Source: Hydractinia symbiolongicarpus (lineage: Eukaryota > Cnidaria > Hydrozoa > Anthoathecata > Hydractiniidae). Taken from it: 64,000 nucleotides of DNA. The first letter of the stretch is position 1; each line of letters starts with the position of its first letter. Below are positions 47,877 through 58,363 of the stretch, piece by piece. The stretch lies in contig NC_079882.1 in assembly GCF_029227915.1 (NCBI RefSeq), positions 23,503,001-23,567,000 on the forward strand. Direction: 5' to 3'. A program made the position numbers and the translations under genes. The notes below the pieces were generated by a model, which worked only from the letters and a program-made list of their open reading frames with translations, had not been told where the DNA came from and ran no database searches.

Positions 47877-50705
47877 AAAAAATAAAATATTTTTTGTCCT
47901 TGTTAGGGCTTTATCACTGCACTTTTTCTCATGCAGAAAACGTTCTCAGAAGAACTGCACTTTATGCAGTGAATCCTAAATTCTGTTATAAATATAATAT
48001 TGTTTGTAGAATTTTTATTTAAATTTTATGCACTTGTGTTATGCTTGTAAAGCTAAAGAGGCGAATGTTGTGTTCTTTCTATAAACTTGGTGCGCAGTTC
48101 TTTTCAGTCTAAATGATAAATTGACGGGTGTATGCGTCATAGTTAATTAGGCTTCGTATTTTTGGTAAATATTTATTTTTTAATTTTATGGTGTTTCGAA
48201 AAAAAATACAATGTTGCGTTAGAATTGTACAGTTTATTATGACAGTATCATCCCATCTTATATTGTGGTCAGTGCATTTGAAGTTGTGTTTTTAAAATCA
48301 AACCTTTTAGGAGACTGATTTACACTTTTCATAACTTTTTATCAGCATTATTAAAAATATTTCAAGAATATTTTATGGATAATGCTGACACAACAAATTT
48401 TGTAACCAATGATCTGCATATATTTTGAATTAAAAGAGATTACTTTATTAGCCTTTTCCTCATTTGTTTAATTAAATTACAAATGTCATCGTATTTTAAG
48501 CTGTTTATCTTTCAAAAATGTTTGTCCATTTTTTAAGAATCGCAAGAGTCAAACCAAAAAGTTTGATTATTATCAACCTTGTTCCCAATGCCTGTTGTCT
48601 CTTTTCTTTAACCACACAGCGAGCGAGACGAAAATGTTCGTCTCGCGCCGTCCCGATACAAAAGAGAGAAAACAGGCGCTGGGAACGAGGTTTGTTTCAT
48701 ATCGGACCAGCCTCCTCCAAGGCCATATTCGTATCGCCGTGCTGATATTAAAAAAGATACAAAATGCCTAATGGATGAGGTTGGATTACTTTAAAAAAGC
48801 GTGTATTGCAAGTAGTCCTTTTTATCCAATCCCGCTTGGATATACCAGTTTAAAATGCTCGTCTATAAAATATTTCCCTCCTTGTATACCATTTGTCTCT
48901 CTTCCGTTACGTGAAACTTCGTTACTTGTCTATTCTAAAAAATAAAGAGAAATATACAATAAATATTATTCGGCTCTTCGTTCGTTGTAAAAAATTGCAA
49001 AATAAAAAATAAACTTTTAAAAAGAGTATTTTCAAAACAGCCTTTTTCCCATAGGCAACAAGCCCTGGGACGAGGATGATTTTTAAAGCTGTCAGAATAA
49101 ACATGAATATGCTGTTCACTTTTTAGCAGACTTTATGAACTGAAAACAGAATTAATAACTGGTATATAAAAAGAAAAGGCTCTAAAGTTAAGGCTGGTTG
49201 GTTACCATAACACAGTCGATGACATGAAAGCGCTGATTTAAAATTTACGGTCACAAATTCACCGTTCTTGGTGCCATCCTCCTCCTCAGGGTTTGTAGTT
49301 TGATGAATAGTTTTGCAATTTCGTTGACACGCAAGAATGACGCATTTAGAATAAGGTTATCAATAATTGGCAACTTCGTCTGCAGGACTCGTTAAGTTTT
49401 TTTCCTGGGGACGTGGTTGAAAAGTAGTAATAATGTATCTTGAACAGAATACCATTCTCACTCAAGCACAACAAAGATAAAAATAGGGTGGGAACGAGCA
49501 TCGTTATACGCCTATTATCCAATACGGGTATTCCTTAATAAACAATTTTGTAGATAAACTCGAGGCAAAACAGTTGGAAAATAAGACGAAACACTAGGTT
49601 AACACATAGTTTAATTAAGCTTTCGCGGGTGTTTGTGTTACATTAATTTTTACTGATATTGTTGAAATAATAATGATATGTTCTCAAGCAAATCACTACA
49701 GGCAGGTGTTTATAAGCGATATAAACTAAATTCCTTTTTCTGTCTTTGCCTCTTCCATTCTCGTCTTTTCTTAATGTCCTAGGATGTTTTACACAACACA
49801 TATAAACTTAGTTCTTAATGGCCGTCCCCTGTGTTACCATTAAAACCAATCTTAACCTCCAGAGCTCTTTCGTCTATCCTACTTGAGGCAAAAGCCTTGA
49901 GAAGTGGGGGTAAAGTTGTTATCAAAACAGCTGCGAAAGAACATAAGACTAAACTGTAGATCCAAAAATGTTTCTTCCAAATTTCATGTTTGTTATAAAA
50001 AAGTTCAACGATCTCTACTCAGTAGAGACGAGATGGGATTGCAAATTTATGAACCTCTTTTCGTTTTCAGGCTTTGATGAGTCTTTTTTGTTTTTGTCTG
50101 CGCCGGGTAAACTTATAACAGAATCACTCTTTCAAAATAAGTTATCCTGACGTTTACGGTAACTCGAATTTTAAAATGGCAGCCTAACTGCGCACATTTA
50201 GGCACCTTGTTGCTCAAGTTAGAAGGAATTTTTTTTATTAAGTTATACGGACCTTTTGGTGCTCACTCACTTATTAATATCTGAAATAATCTATTATAAG
50301 TTACATGCCTTACCAGGAGATAAAATGATGCCGTGCAGTCGTCCTCCCACACCTTATCTAATTTCACAATATTTCTGCAACAATGGTCTATCCACATGTC
50401 AAAAATTTTTATGACGTGAAGTGGTGTGTGGATGCTTTGTTTCCTGTCCCTTCTCCTCTTTATTACTTTTCTGTCATTAATTTCCATATTGTAGACAAGT
50501 GGGGAAGGTTTAAATGGGTGAACCCCAAACACACGAAGAAGCCTAGTGACTTTCATTCTTTATTGTCTTCCTTTTTGCTCTGCTGATAGTTTAAATAAGG
50601 CCACCATCAAAAATATGTTATGTTCGCGTCCTGAAAACCCCGCAAAAATGAGTTGGTTGGTCGATATATAAACGAAAAATAGAATTGGTGTTAGGCCCCA
50701 ATTGG
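47877..50705. other. Intergenic region with foldback elements
   Basis: The first few hundred bases are the probable 3'UTR of the CD164-like gene. The rest holds one intact foldback element (48574-48694), single arms near 49060 and 49395, and weak minus-strand frames (50263-50556, 50560-50772) with no motif that I recognise. Confidence 0.45.
48574..48694. mobile_element. Foldback element, CAACCTCGTTCCCAG variant
   Basis: Arms CAACCTTGTTCCCAATGCCTG (left) and the complement of CAAACCTCGTTCCCAGCGCC (right), with an inner hairpin GCGAGACGAA...TTCGTCTCGC. Same family as the elements at 29566 and 41205 but with a different centre. Confidence 0.8.
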
Positions 50706-50839
50706 GAATACACCATTCTCCGATTTCAGCTTGTTCTGTAAAATACATATTTACCGCGAGGGGCCTCGGCACTAATCTACATTTTCGTATGTAAACAAAG
50801 CGTGTTCAACAGTCGACGTACAGTCTTCGAATATAAAAC

Positions 50840-50964
50840 ATGGCTAGACGTTGTGCTTTTTCTGTATGTGGGAATGAAGATTATGCACTAGAAAGATGGA
50901 GGAGCTCACACACATGTTCCACAACTCGTGTTTTAGGAATGTGTTCGTGTGAACCACCGTTCTG
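50840..50964 (+). pseudogene. THAP-like zinc-finger first exon, isolated
   Basis: From the ATG the exon reads MARRCAFSVCGNEDYALERW and continues to CSCEPPF before a GTGAGA donor (phase 2). The Cys spacing and the CxxPPF ending resemble the N-terminus of divergent THAP-type DNA-binding domains, in which an LFPFP-type segment usually follows in the next exon. I found no such exon downstream, so this is probably a remnant. A TATAAAA-like sequence sits just before the ATG. Confidence 0.4.
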
Positions 50965-51894
50965 GTGAGAAATATAACGCTAACTTGCTGCCTTTTTTAA
51001 AGAAGTTTGAACAGTTTGATGGCGGATAGCTGTACTGTTTTATTACGTTTTTTAAGATTATTCACCTTTCCAACAGTAAAAAAACACTTTTAAGGCTTTT
51101 AGCTGGCATAAAATAGAGCAAGTATGTAAATATATAGGTAGCGTAAAACTGGCATAAAACTAGCTATACAAAGCTAGCATAAAATTAACTACTTAGCTGT
51201 GATAAAACTACCAATTTTGCTGACATAAACTTGAGAACGAAGGAGGATTTTTAACATTTTTTATCCTCTATAACATACAAAATAACATTTTCAATTCAGG
51301 AATCCTTTTAAGCCCGGCTCTATTTAAGTACCAAGCTAGCCTAGTTTATTGCTATACTTTTGAGGTTTCTGTTCAGTTTGGAATAAGAGCTTTTTAATCC
51401 TACTGTCATGAAAACTTGTTGTACGAAATAAAATGAAATATATGAAAATATATATATGGATGTGCGACATTGTTTACCTGTACTAAGCGCTCACCGTGGA
51501 TTACAATTCATATTTTAAGTTTTTCCGCAAACATTTTGAGAAAATTTGCTATGATGGACACGACATGTAAACTGTATTTTTGCAGGAAAGTTATTTTTGG
51601 AAAAATATATTAACCTAAAACTCCCTAATGCTGTGTGTGTGCTTCACCCGATTTATGATATACTGCATGCTTCTACTAAAGCGCTCCACATGAATGATGG
51701 CACAGTTTCCTATTAATCGCTCCACCAGATGTTTAATATTGGGTAATACAGTTCCTTATCCAAACTTTTCAACGCCAGGTCCCCCCATCTATTTAGTAGA
51801 AAAAATTGAATTTTATTATCCACAAGAAGAATTAAATGGCTATATGTGCTGTAAATCCATAAGCATATGCACCACTAAAGTTTTTCATATATAT

Positions 51895-51962
51895 GCCCTG
51901 TTGGTCTAATGGCTAAGACACTCATGAAAATGAGAGATCCAGGTTCAAATCCTGGACAGGGC
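51895..51962 (+). tRNA. tRNA-like sequence with shortened anticodon loop (tRNA-Glu-derived?)
   Basis: A 68-base cloverleaf with fully paired stems: acceptor GCCCTGT/ACAGGGC, D stem GTCT/AGAC, anticodon stem CTCAT/ATGAG and T stem CCAGG/CCTGG with loop TTCAAAT. A and B boxes are intact. The anticodon stem is closed by only four bases (GAAA) instead of seven, so it cannot present a normal anticodon. An alternative fold with three pairs gives an eight-base loop. The body resembles eukaryotic tRNA-Glu. No T-run terminator follows closely. It may be a pseudogene, a SINE head or an unusual tRNA-like RNA. Confidence 0.5.
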
Positions 51963-52108
51963 AACAATAACCACTTTCATTTACAATCACAAAAATGTCA
52001 TGTTTAGAAAAGGCAATTATACATGTTTGTCCTGCCAAGGAATCTTTTCAAAATAAGGACCACTAAATATTTTTGCTTCAAAACCTAGGGGGGGCAGTCC
52101 CACACTCT

Positions 52109-52356
52109 GCAATCCTTTCTATATTGTTGTATTGTACATTATTATACGTAATTTTTGAGTTGTAGGGGGAGAGTTTCTGTTGAGGTTCCTGCCCCTGCCT
52201 ACCCTTCCTATGCCTTTTATCGTGCCTGCCTACTACTATGCCTTTGCCTGTGCCTCCCATGCCTTGCCTACCCCTGCCTTGCTGATTCCCATTCCTGTCT
52301 CATTGCCGTGCTTAATGCCTTTGCCTTGGCAACCTCTCCGCAACCCTTTCTATATT
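52109..52356. repeat. TGCCT-rich low-complexity tract flanked by direct repeats
   Basis: A pyrimidine-rich stretch built from CCTGCC/TGCCTTTGCC-type words, flanked by CTGCAATCCTTTCTATATTG (left) and CCGCAACCCTTTCTATATTG (right). Slippage-generated minisatellite-like sequence; no coding interpretation. Confidence 0.6.
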
Positions 52357-52662
52357 GATATTAAGAAGCGTAGTAAAACTATTTTTACAAAAATGACGCT
52401 GAGAAATTGATGGCATTTAGCACATCAACTTGACTCGTTAAACACATATTGCATCTTTTCATATAAATAAAGTTAATATGTTACTAAAAAACTATTTTAA
52501 AATAATTTAAAGGTCTATTTAATTAATTGTTTACCATAAGAAATAGTAGTAACACTTACTGTGTTCGATCACGTTAAGGGTTTGTTTACATACGAAATCC
52601 GCCATTATTAGATTACGTCATTTTAAAATTATGATCGCGCTGAAATCGGAGAATGGTGTATT

Positions 52663-53105
52663 TCAATGGAAGTCTTCTGCAGGGGACACCCAATGCTGGC
52701 ATCCGGAGGGAAATGTTCAAATTTCTATGGTTCCAGATAGCCACAGCTCTTCTGAAACTAATAGAAAAAATTCCAAATTAAGTTTAAAATATTTCATTGT
52801 TGTATGATTTGAGAAATAAAAAATCAAAATACAAATGTGATAAATAAATTTTAGCTGGCCTTGCATGGTAAATTTTGAGAAACAAATACATCAGCTAGAT
52901 AACAGGAAAGAGTTTGCAAGTCATTAGAAAAATAGATGCATGATTGCGAAAGTCAACTAGTATTTTCAATTGGGAATTGTCTGTTTGAAAGACAAAATAA
53001 AGGCTAGCTACATAACACCCTAATGAAATGTTAATAACAATCACTGTTTTTTAAATATTAAATGTATATTTTATTGCAAGAAGTTATTCAGGTTAATTTG
53101 TGAAA
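52663..53105. other. Upstream region of the SLC9B gene
   Basis: AT-rich sequence without recognisable coding content. An acceptor-like AG at 53090-53091, after a T-rich stretch, lies 14 bases before the SLC9B ATG, suggesting a 5'UTR intron or a spliced-leader acceptor. Confidence 0.4.
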
Positions 53106-56100
53106 ATGACTGATACTGAACTGGAACAAATAAGAATAAATGTACAAGATGGCACAAATCCGGAAGAGTCATCCAGACTTATGAATATGAATGATGCTGT
53201 CCACAATGATGGCCATTTAGATAATAATACTCATACGTCAAACTTGACATATAATGAATCAGACACAAAAATATGTCCTTTGCTTCCAGTACCTCTGCAA
53301 AAATGTTTTCCACCACAAGGAGCTGTTGCAAATTATCTTACAAGAGTGTTGGTTTGTGTTGTCATTTGGGCAGGGTTGATTGCTATGATTGGAAGTGATG
53401 CTCTACCAGGAGGAAATATTTTTTCCATTTATATTCTGTTGATCACTGCGTCATTTGGTGGATTTTTTGTTGGTTTTATATCACGATCGAACTGTCCTCC
53501 ATTGCTTGGAATGCTTATTGTTGGTTTTATCTTCAGAAATGTGGAAGCTGTTAATATTGCAAAAGACATTAATCCGGACTGGTCATCAACATTACGTAGC
53601 ATCGCACTGGTTATCATATTGCTTCGTTCTGGCCTTGGTTTGGATATAGATGCTTTAAAGAGGCTGAAGTTTACAGTTTTGAGATTAGCTTTTGTCCCAT
53701 GTACCATAGAAGCTTTGACTGTTGCCATCACAGCACATTTATTTTTAGGAATGCCATGGCTGTGGGCTTTTCAGTTGGGGTAAGATATACAGCAATTCTA
53801 ATAAAAAAGGGTTGACTTAAGGTGGCAGTAACCCTTTCAAAAATCGGAATGTTTTTACATAATTAGTTACGAAAGGTTATTTTCAGACTATATATCCATA
53901 TTTTTTCTGTTATAACACACTTGTCACGATTTTATGGCTAAAATACTATTATCTTTCACCAAAGATATTCAGCCTCAACAATTTCTCTTTAAAATAAAAT
54001 TCATGAATAATTTATTAGGTCTGCCGAAATAGTTTAAGTCTACGTGTTTGCGAAATTATACAGAAAGAAATGACGTAATTATTAAAGAGAAACGTTAATA
54101 ACAACAAAAATGGCAAATTATGTAGAAATTTAAGACAATCTTCATTATGCTACACTGCACAAGCTTTAACTTTCGATAGCATTTTTGCTTTACTTTAAAA
54201 TTTTCAGACATGCTTAGTGAATCATGCAGCCATGATACAGTGTGCGGAAATCTTTTTATTCAGAATATTTTTCTTTTAACAGCGTTCGATGCAGCAGGGT
54301 ATGCTAAAAAAGAATCTTTTGAAAAAAAACAAAAGGCTATTGTTAAAAAAATAAGAATGAACAAAAAAAATCTGCACACCATTTTAACAGGGTTAACCCG
54401 AGATTCATTTAAAAACAGAAACTGATGAAAAATAACGAGATTGCAAAAAGTTGGAGCTCAAAGAAGCCGATTTTTTTCTTGTTTTTAATACATTTCTTTA
54501 AGAAAAATTTCTGCTGACTTAGCAATTTTAGTGTTAAGTTAAAATCATTTTACTATGTATTAAGACCTATATTTCTAGGAAATAGTAAAAAAAAATGGTA
54601 TAAATAAAACACTGAGTAAATAATTCAGCTATTCGGACAGCTAAAAAAGGGTTACTGCCACCTTAAAGGGATCCTGAGGTACTTTTACAAGTTGGACTTA
54701 CCTGGAAGATTTTCATAAGAATTTCCTAATGACATATTCACTTTTTATTAAAAGTTCATGTAACCCCCAGATAACGTTTTTTAAATATTTGTTTTTCTTG
54801 CCGCCTTGATGGCTGCTTCGATCTACTTGTTCGTTAAAAATTTCAGTCTAGCTCCAGTCCTTTCTAGTGGCATGTGAGCCTATCACGTAGCATTTTGGTA
54901 GGGCTCACAAATTAATGACTTTTACTCGCTATTATTAATGACTTTCATTCGCTATTATTAATGACTTTCATAGCCAAAAGCAATTAATAACTGTTGCAAC
55001 AAAGTTTAAAAAAATCAACGTACTTTCCACATCGATCTCTGTACTAATGATTGTTTTTTTTAAAAAAATAATTCAACATAATATACTAGCCGTCTAAGCA
55101 ATAAAACAAAAAAATAATATATTAGCAGCAGGTGTGTGCATGATTTCTTTTATTTCAAATTTAAAAGAATTTATTTCAACAAACAGGTTGTGAAAATTAA
55201 TGATAACTATAGCCGGTTGACCTAGGCGGGGTATGATGCTCAAGTGAGTATTGCCAACCTTGTTCTCAACAATCCTTGGGGACGAGGTTGCCTAAGTTAC
55301 TTAGTAGATGGATATATTTTTTATTAAAAAGTATTAAAAAATCAATAGAAAATAATACTACTTTAATTCATCCCATGATACAGAAAGAGCCAGAAATTAC
55401 TGTCTAATTAAAGTTTGTTTTTATGATATTTTTTAAATATGTAGCACAAACATCAATGTTAGTTAATTAGTCTAGTAAACTAAACTCATCATTTTTTCCT
55501 TTTGCGATAGCACGCTGAAATAAGCAGTGTTACAAAAGCAGGACAGACATCACAGCGCGAGGCCAGAAAAGGGATACAGGTATCCTGTCTTCATCAACGC
55601 TGACAAACCCTCATAATTCGCCATTTTTAACGTCCATATATATAGCTATATTCGCACTTATTAGAATACTTGTGGCAGCTTCTAAATTTTTAGGCTTAAC
55701 AAAACACAAAAAAATGTTATAGCCACCTCCTAATTAAAGATTATAATTTATGCCAAAGAAAAGCAAAGAAAAATAAGAGATAAAATAACGGTGAATTGCA
55801 TAAATATTAAAGTTCAACGCAGAAAAAATGGCATTTTATTAAATATATTTTAGCGTTTTCTGCAATGATTTAATCAAACTACATTGGTGACAAACTGTTT
55901 TTAATGATGCAGTTGAAGCGCAAAACTAACTTTTTTTTTGCGAAGTTTGTTGTTCGTGCATTACCGTTGGAGGCAACTGAACTATGCTCCGGAAAAACAA
56001 ATATTTTTTTCCGCTGTTATATCTTTGGCTATTTTTTACACATCTAATCACACAATGCCTAGGGATTTTTTATGTGCGATTTTACCACGTCAAATAATTG

Positions 56101-57441
56101 CCAAGGCGAAGGTACTTGTTTTGAAAATATGTCGGTAATTACCTCGGCAAATGCCAAGTGCCGTATCAAATTGCAAAGTTTGTTACTGCCCTTAATCCTA
56201 TTTGGGCTGGAGGGGTGATGCAGCCCCCTCTCCCTTCCCTCTTTAACTTTTTCCATAACTTTTTATGGGCTTATAGTCACACCTTGATATTTTATTTGCC
56301 TTCCAAAATATATCCTTTTGAAATAAAAACCATACACAAATGTGTGACATGTTGAATAATCAGTAACTTTCACAACCTGCGTCTCAAATAAAAGTCTTTT
56401 GAAATAAAAACCATGCACAACTTGCGTCTCAAATAAAAAGTCCTTTGAAATAAAAACTATACATATTTTATTTTTCGTTTATTATTTCATGGAATAGGCA
56501 CATTGAAACAGTATGCTTCTTCTGAGAGTTTTGACAGGGATATTAAAATATTTAACAGGAGGGGTTATAATGGCAATGTGTACATATGTTTTCCTTTTAT
56601 TTTTAATTTTCGATTGATATTTTCCAATATTATAGTGCCATAATGGTTAATTTTGAAAGTAGCTATATTATCTGTTATAATAATATGAAAACTGTGTGTG
56701 TGTGTGTAGATGTCAGGCCTATCAATAAGAAAATAACACCAGAGCTATAAATCACTCCCCCAAGGGTACAATAATTTAAACTGGGCGAGCAATTAGAATA
56801 AATAAAATAAGATTATAAACCCATATTTTATCACAAAGTCTGTTTTCTTTATGTTGTGTTATCTTTTTTATGTATTTTAGTTCTTTTTTACTGTAAATAA
56901 TAAGAAAGATAACATTGATTTCTATGTGAGATGAATTAATGTTGCTCAGCAGGAAAACTTTTTTTAGAATTGGGGGAGCAATTAATGGCTCAGCTAGTTT
57001 CTCATTTCTCAGAATTGGGCGAGCCTTTGCGTGAGCTAGAGCAATTGCTCTCCCCTTATTGATAGGCCTGGATGTGTTAATTTTCCTTCGATGTAACCAA
57101 AAGTAAAAACCAAAACTAAATGTAACCAAAACTAAAAACTTTTAGTATTCTAATTTAACAAACTAAAATTAAAAGAATATATATTTTTTTAAGAAAAATA
57201 TTTTTTTTTTTGCTTGAACGGAGTTTGATCTTTCTTTGCAATAAGTTTGTAAATGTTCTGCTTAGATTCATTCTTGGAGCTGTCTCTCCTGCAGTGGTTG
57301 TGCCGTCTATGCTTCGTTTACAAGAGGATGGATATGGAGTTAAAGAAGGCATCCCCACATTAGTAATGGCAGCATCTTCATGTGATGATGTTCTTGCTAT
57401 TAGTATGTTTGGTGTGTTTTTAGGGATTGCATTTTCAAAAG
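53106..57441 (+). CDS. SLC9B2: Sodium/proton exchanger SLC9B (NHA2-like), 3' part not in window
   Basis: Two exons join in frame: 53106-53779 (224 codons plus two bases) and 57266-57441. The first gives an acidic, Asn-rich cytosolic N-terminus of about 75 residues and then several membrane helices with PPLLGMLIVGFIFRNV. The second continues GFILGAVSPAVVVPSML, EGIPTLVMAASSCDDVLAI. The Asp-Asp pair in the last block is the conserved ion-binding pair of CPA2-type exchangers. Human SLC9B2 has about 537 residues; here about 283 are present. Family members exchange Na+ or Li+ for H+ across plasma, endolysosomal or mitochondrial membranes. The donor at 57442 is intact, but no later exon is found before the window ends. 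The virus-like element lies in the expected intron, so the gene may be very long or disrupted. SLC9B1 and SLC9B2 cannot be told apart here. Confidence 0.88.
53821..54662. mobile_element. MITE with TTAA target duplication in SLC9B intron 1
   Basis: 842 bp with inverted termini GGTGGCAGTAACCCTTT (left) and AAAGGGTTACTGCCACC (right), each flanked by TTAA (53817-53820, 54663-54666). TTAA duplications are typical of piggyBac and Kolobok superfamilies. The one inner open frame (54210-54425) is Lys/Asn-rich and not transposase-like, so it is a non-autonomous copy. Confidence 0.88.
54911..54974. repeat. 23 bp tandem repeat, about 2.8 copies
   Basis: Unit ATTAATGACTTTCATTCGCT plus ATT repeated with minor changes, in SLC9B intron 1. 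Confidence 0.85.
56714..57070. mobile_element. 357 bp MITE in SLC9B intron 1
   Basis: Termini CAGGCCTATCAATAAG and CTTATTGATAGGCCTG are perfect inverted repeats, flanked by GATGT on both sides (56709-56713 and 57071-57075). Interior has repeated GGGCGAGC and GAGCAATT motifs. No coding sequence. Confidence 0.85.
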
Positions 57442-58363
57442 GTATTTGTTTTAAATATTTGTTTAATTAGTCTCAATAACATTAACTTGATGTGTTATAC
57501 TGAAAAAACTTTAAAAATGGCTATTGCCAACCTGAAAAGAAAATGTTCTTTATATGATGATATAAAATGTCCTCCAAAATAATGTGTCCATTTCGGTGGT
57601 TTTTAAAAGAAATATTTTGGTTTTTGACAAAAAAGTATGTTGTTAATTGTATTGTATTATTCTGGCACTAGTCGATAAAGCCTGTGGAAAAATCCACTGA
57701 GGCAGGATAAATATGAAAAAAGGGTCATTCGAATTTTGATGACGTCAGCAACCCATCCAAAAAAAACCTTGTTTTCACGTTGCCTCTATTGTGTAGAGCT
57801 TAAACTGCTGATCAAGAAAATGTATATGATCATGTGCTATTGACGAACGGTTAAGAAGATGTAAATTTTTTTTGTCCGTAATGTACAGGGTTATATGTTC
57901 TTGACAAACGCCAAAGGAGTATCAGGGATTCAAAATTTTGCTGACGTAAGCAATGACCCGTCAAAACCCCCCAAAAATTTTTTAGAAATTTCTATACCTA
58001 TTGACTTCACCGTATAGATCTTGAAACACTGATCAAGAAAATGTAAAGGTTCATCTTTTGACAAACAGTTGCAGAGATATTAGGGTTTAAAGGTTTTTTG
58101 ATGAAGAGATAGGAAAAGGCGGATGTTAGGACAGACCCCGTTAGCACTTTACCATTCCACGTCAAATCATGGATCATCCCCGTTAAATCAACGATAGAAG
58201 AGTCGATAAAATCCATGTGCACTTTACCACTTTACGTCAAATAAGCGGGCATGCTATATAATATCCGCCCAAAACCCCCCAACCCCCGCCGTGTCCCCCG
58301 GGCCCCCTCCCGCCCCATGGGTCCCTCCCCACCCTCATCTGTCGTGCCTTATAATTTATAGTG
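57442..58363. other. SLC9B intron 2 and edge of the virus-like element
   Basis: Contains two diverged copies of a roughly 200 bp block (about 57720-57860 and 57905-58110) sharing CTGATCAAGAAAATGTA and (A/T)TTTTG(A/C)TGACGT. Then come two short copies of GCACTTTACCA-TT-ACGTCAAAT (58145-58240) and a C-rich stretch at 58264-58340. The boundary between intron and element is somewhere between about 58130 and 58360; I could not find a terminal repeat. Confidence 0.45.

Larger units (their letters stand above)
50706..52662 (+). mobile_element. Candidate THAP-type DNA transposon remnant
   Basis: GGAATACACCATTCTCCGAT at 50706 is matched in reverse complement by ATCGGAGAATGGTGTATTTC ending at 52662. 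A second shared block, TTCGTATGTAAACAAA, lies about 80 bp inside each end, so the inverted repeat extends imperfectly for about 95 bp. A THAP-like first exon begins just inside the left end, as expected for a P-like transposon, but no transposase body is visible. Target duplication was not identified. Alternatively two inverted copies of a promoter-like segment flank unrelated sequence. Confidence 0.5.

Noticed and set aside
50263-50772. Minus-strand frames of 97 and 70 codons
   Set aside because: No recognisable domain and no consistent splice structure; considered as transposase or host exons but unsupported.
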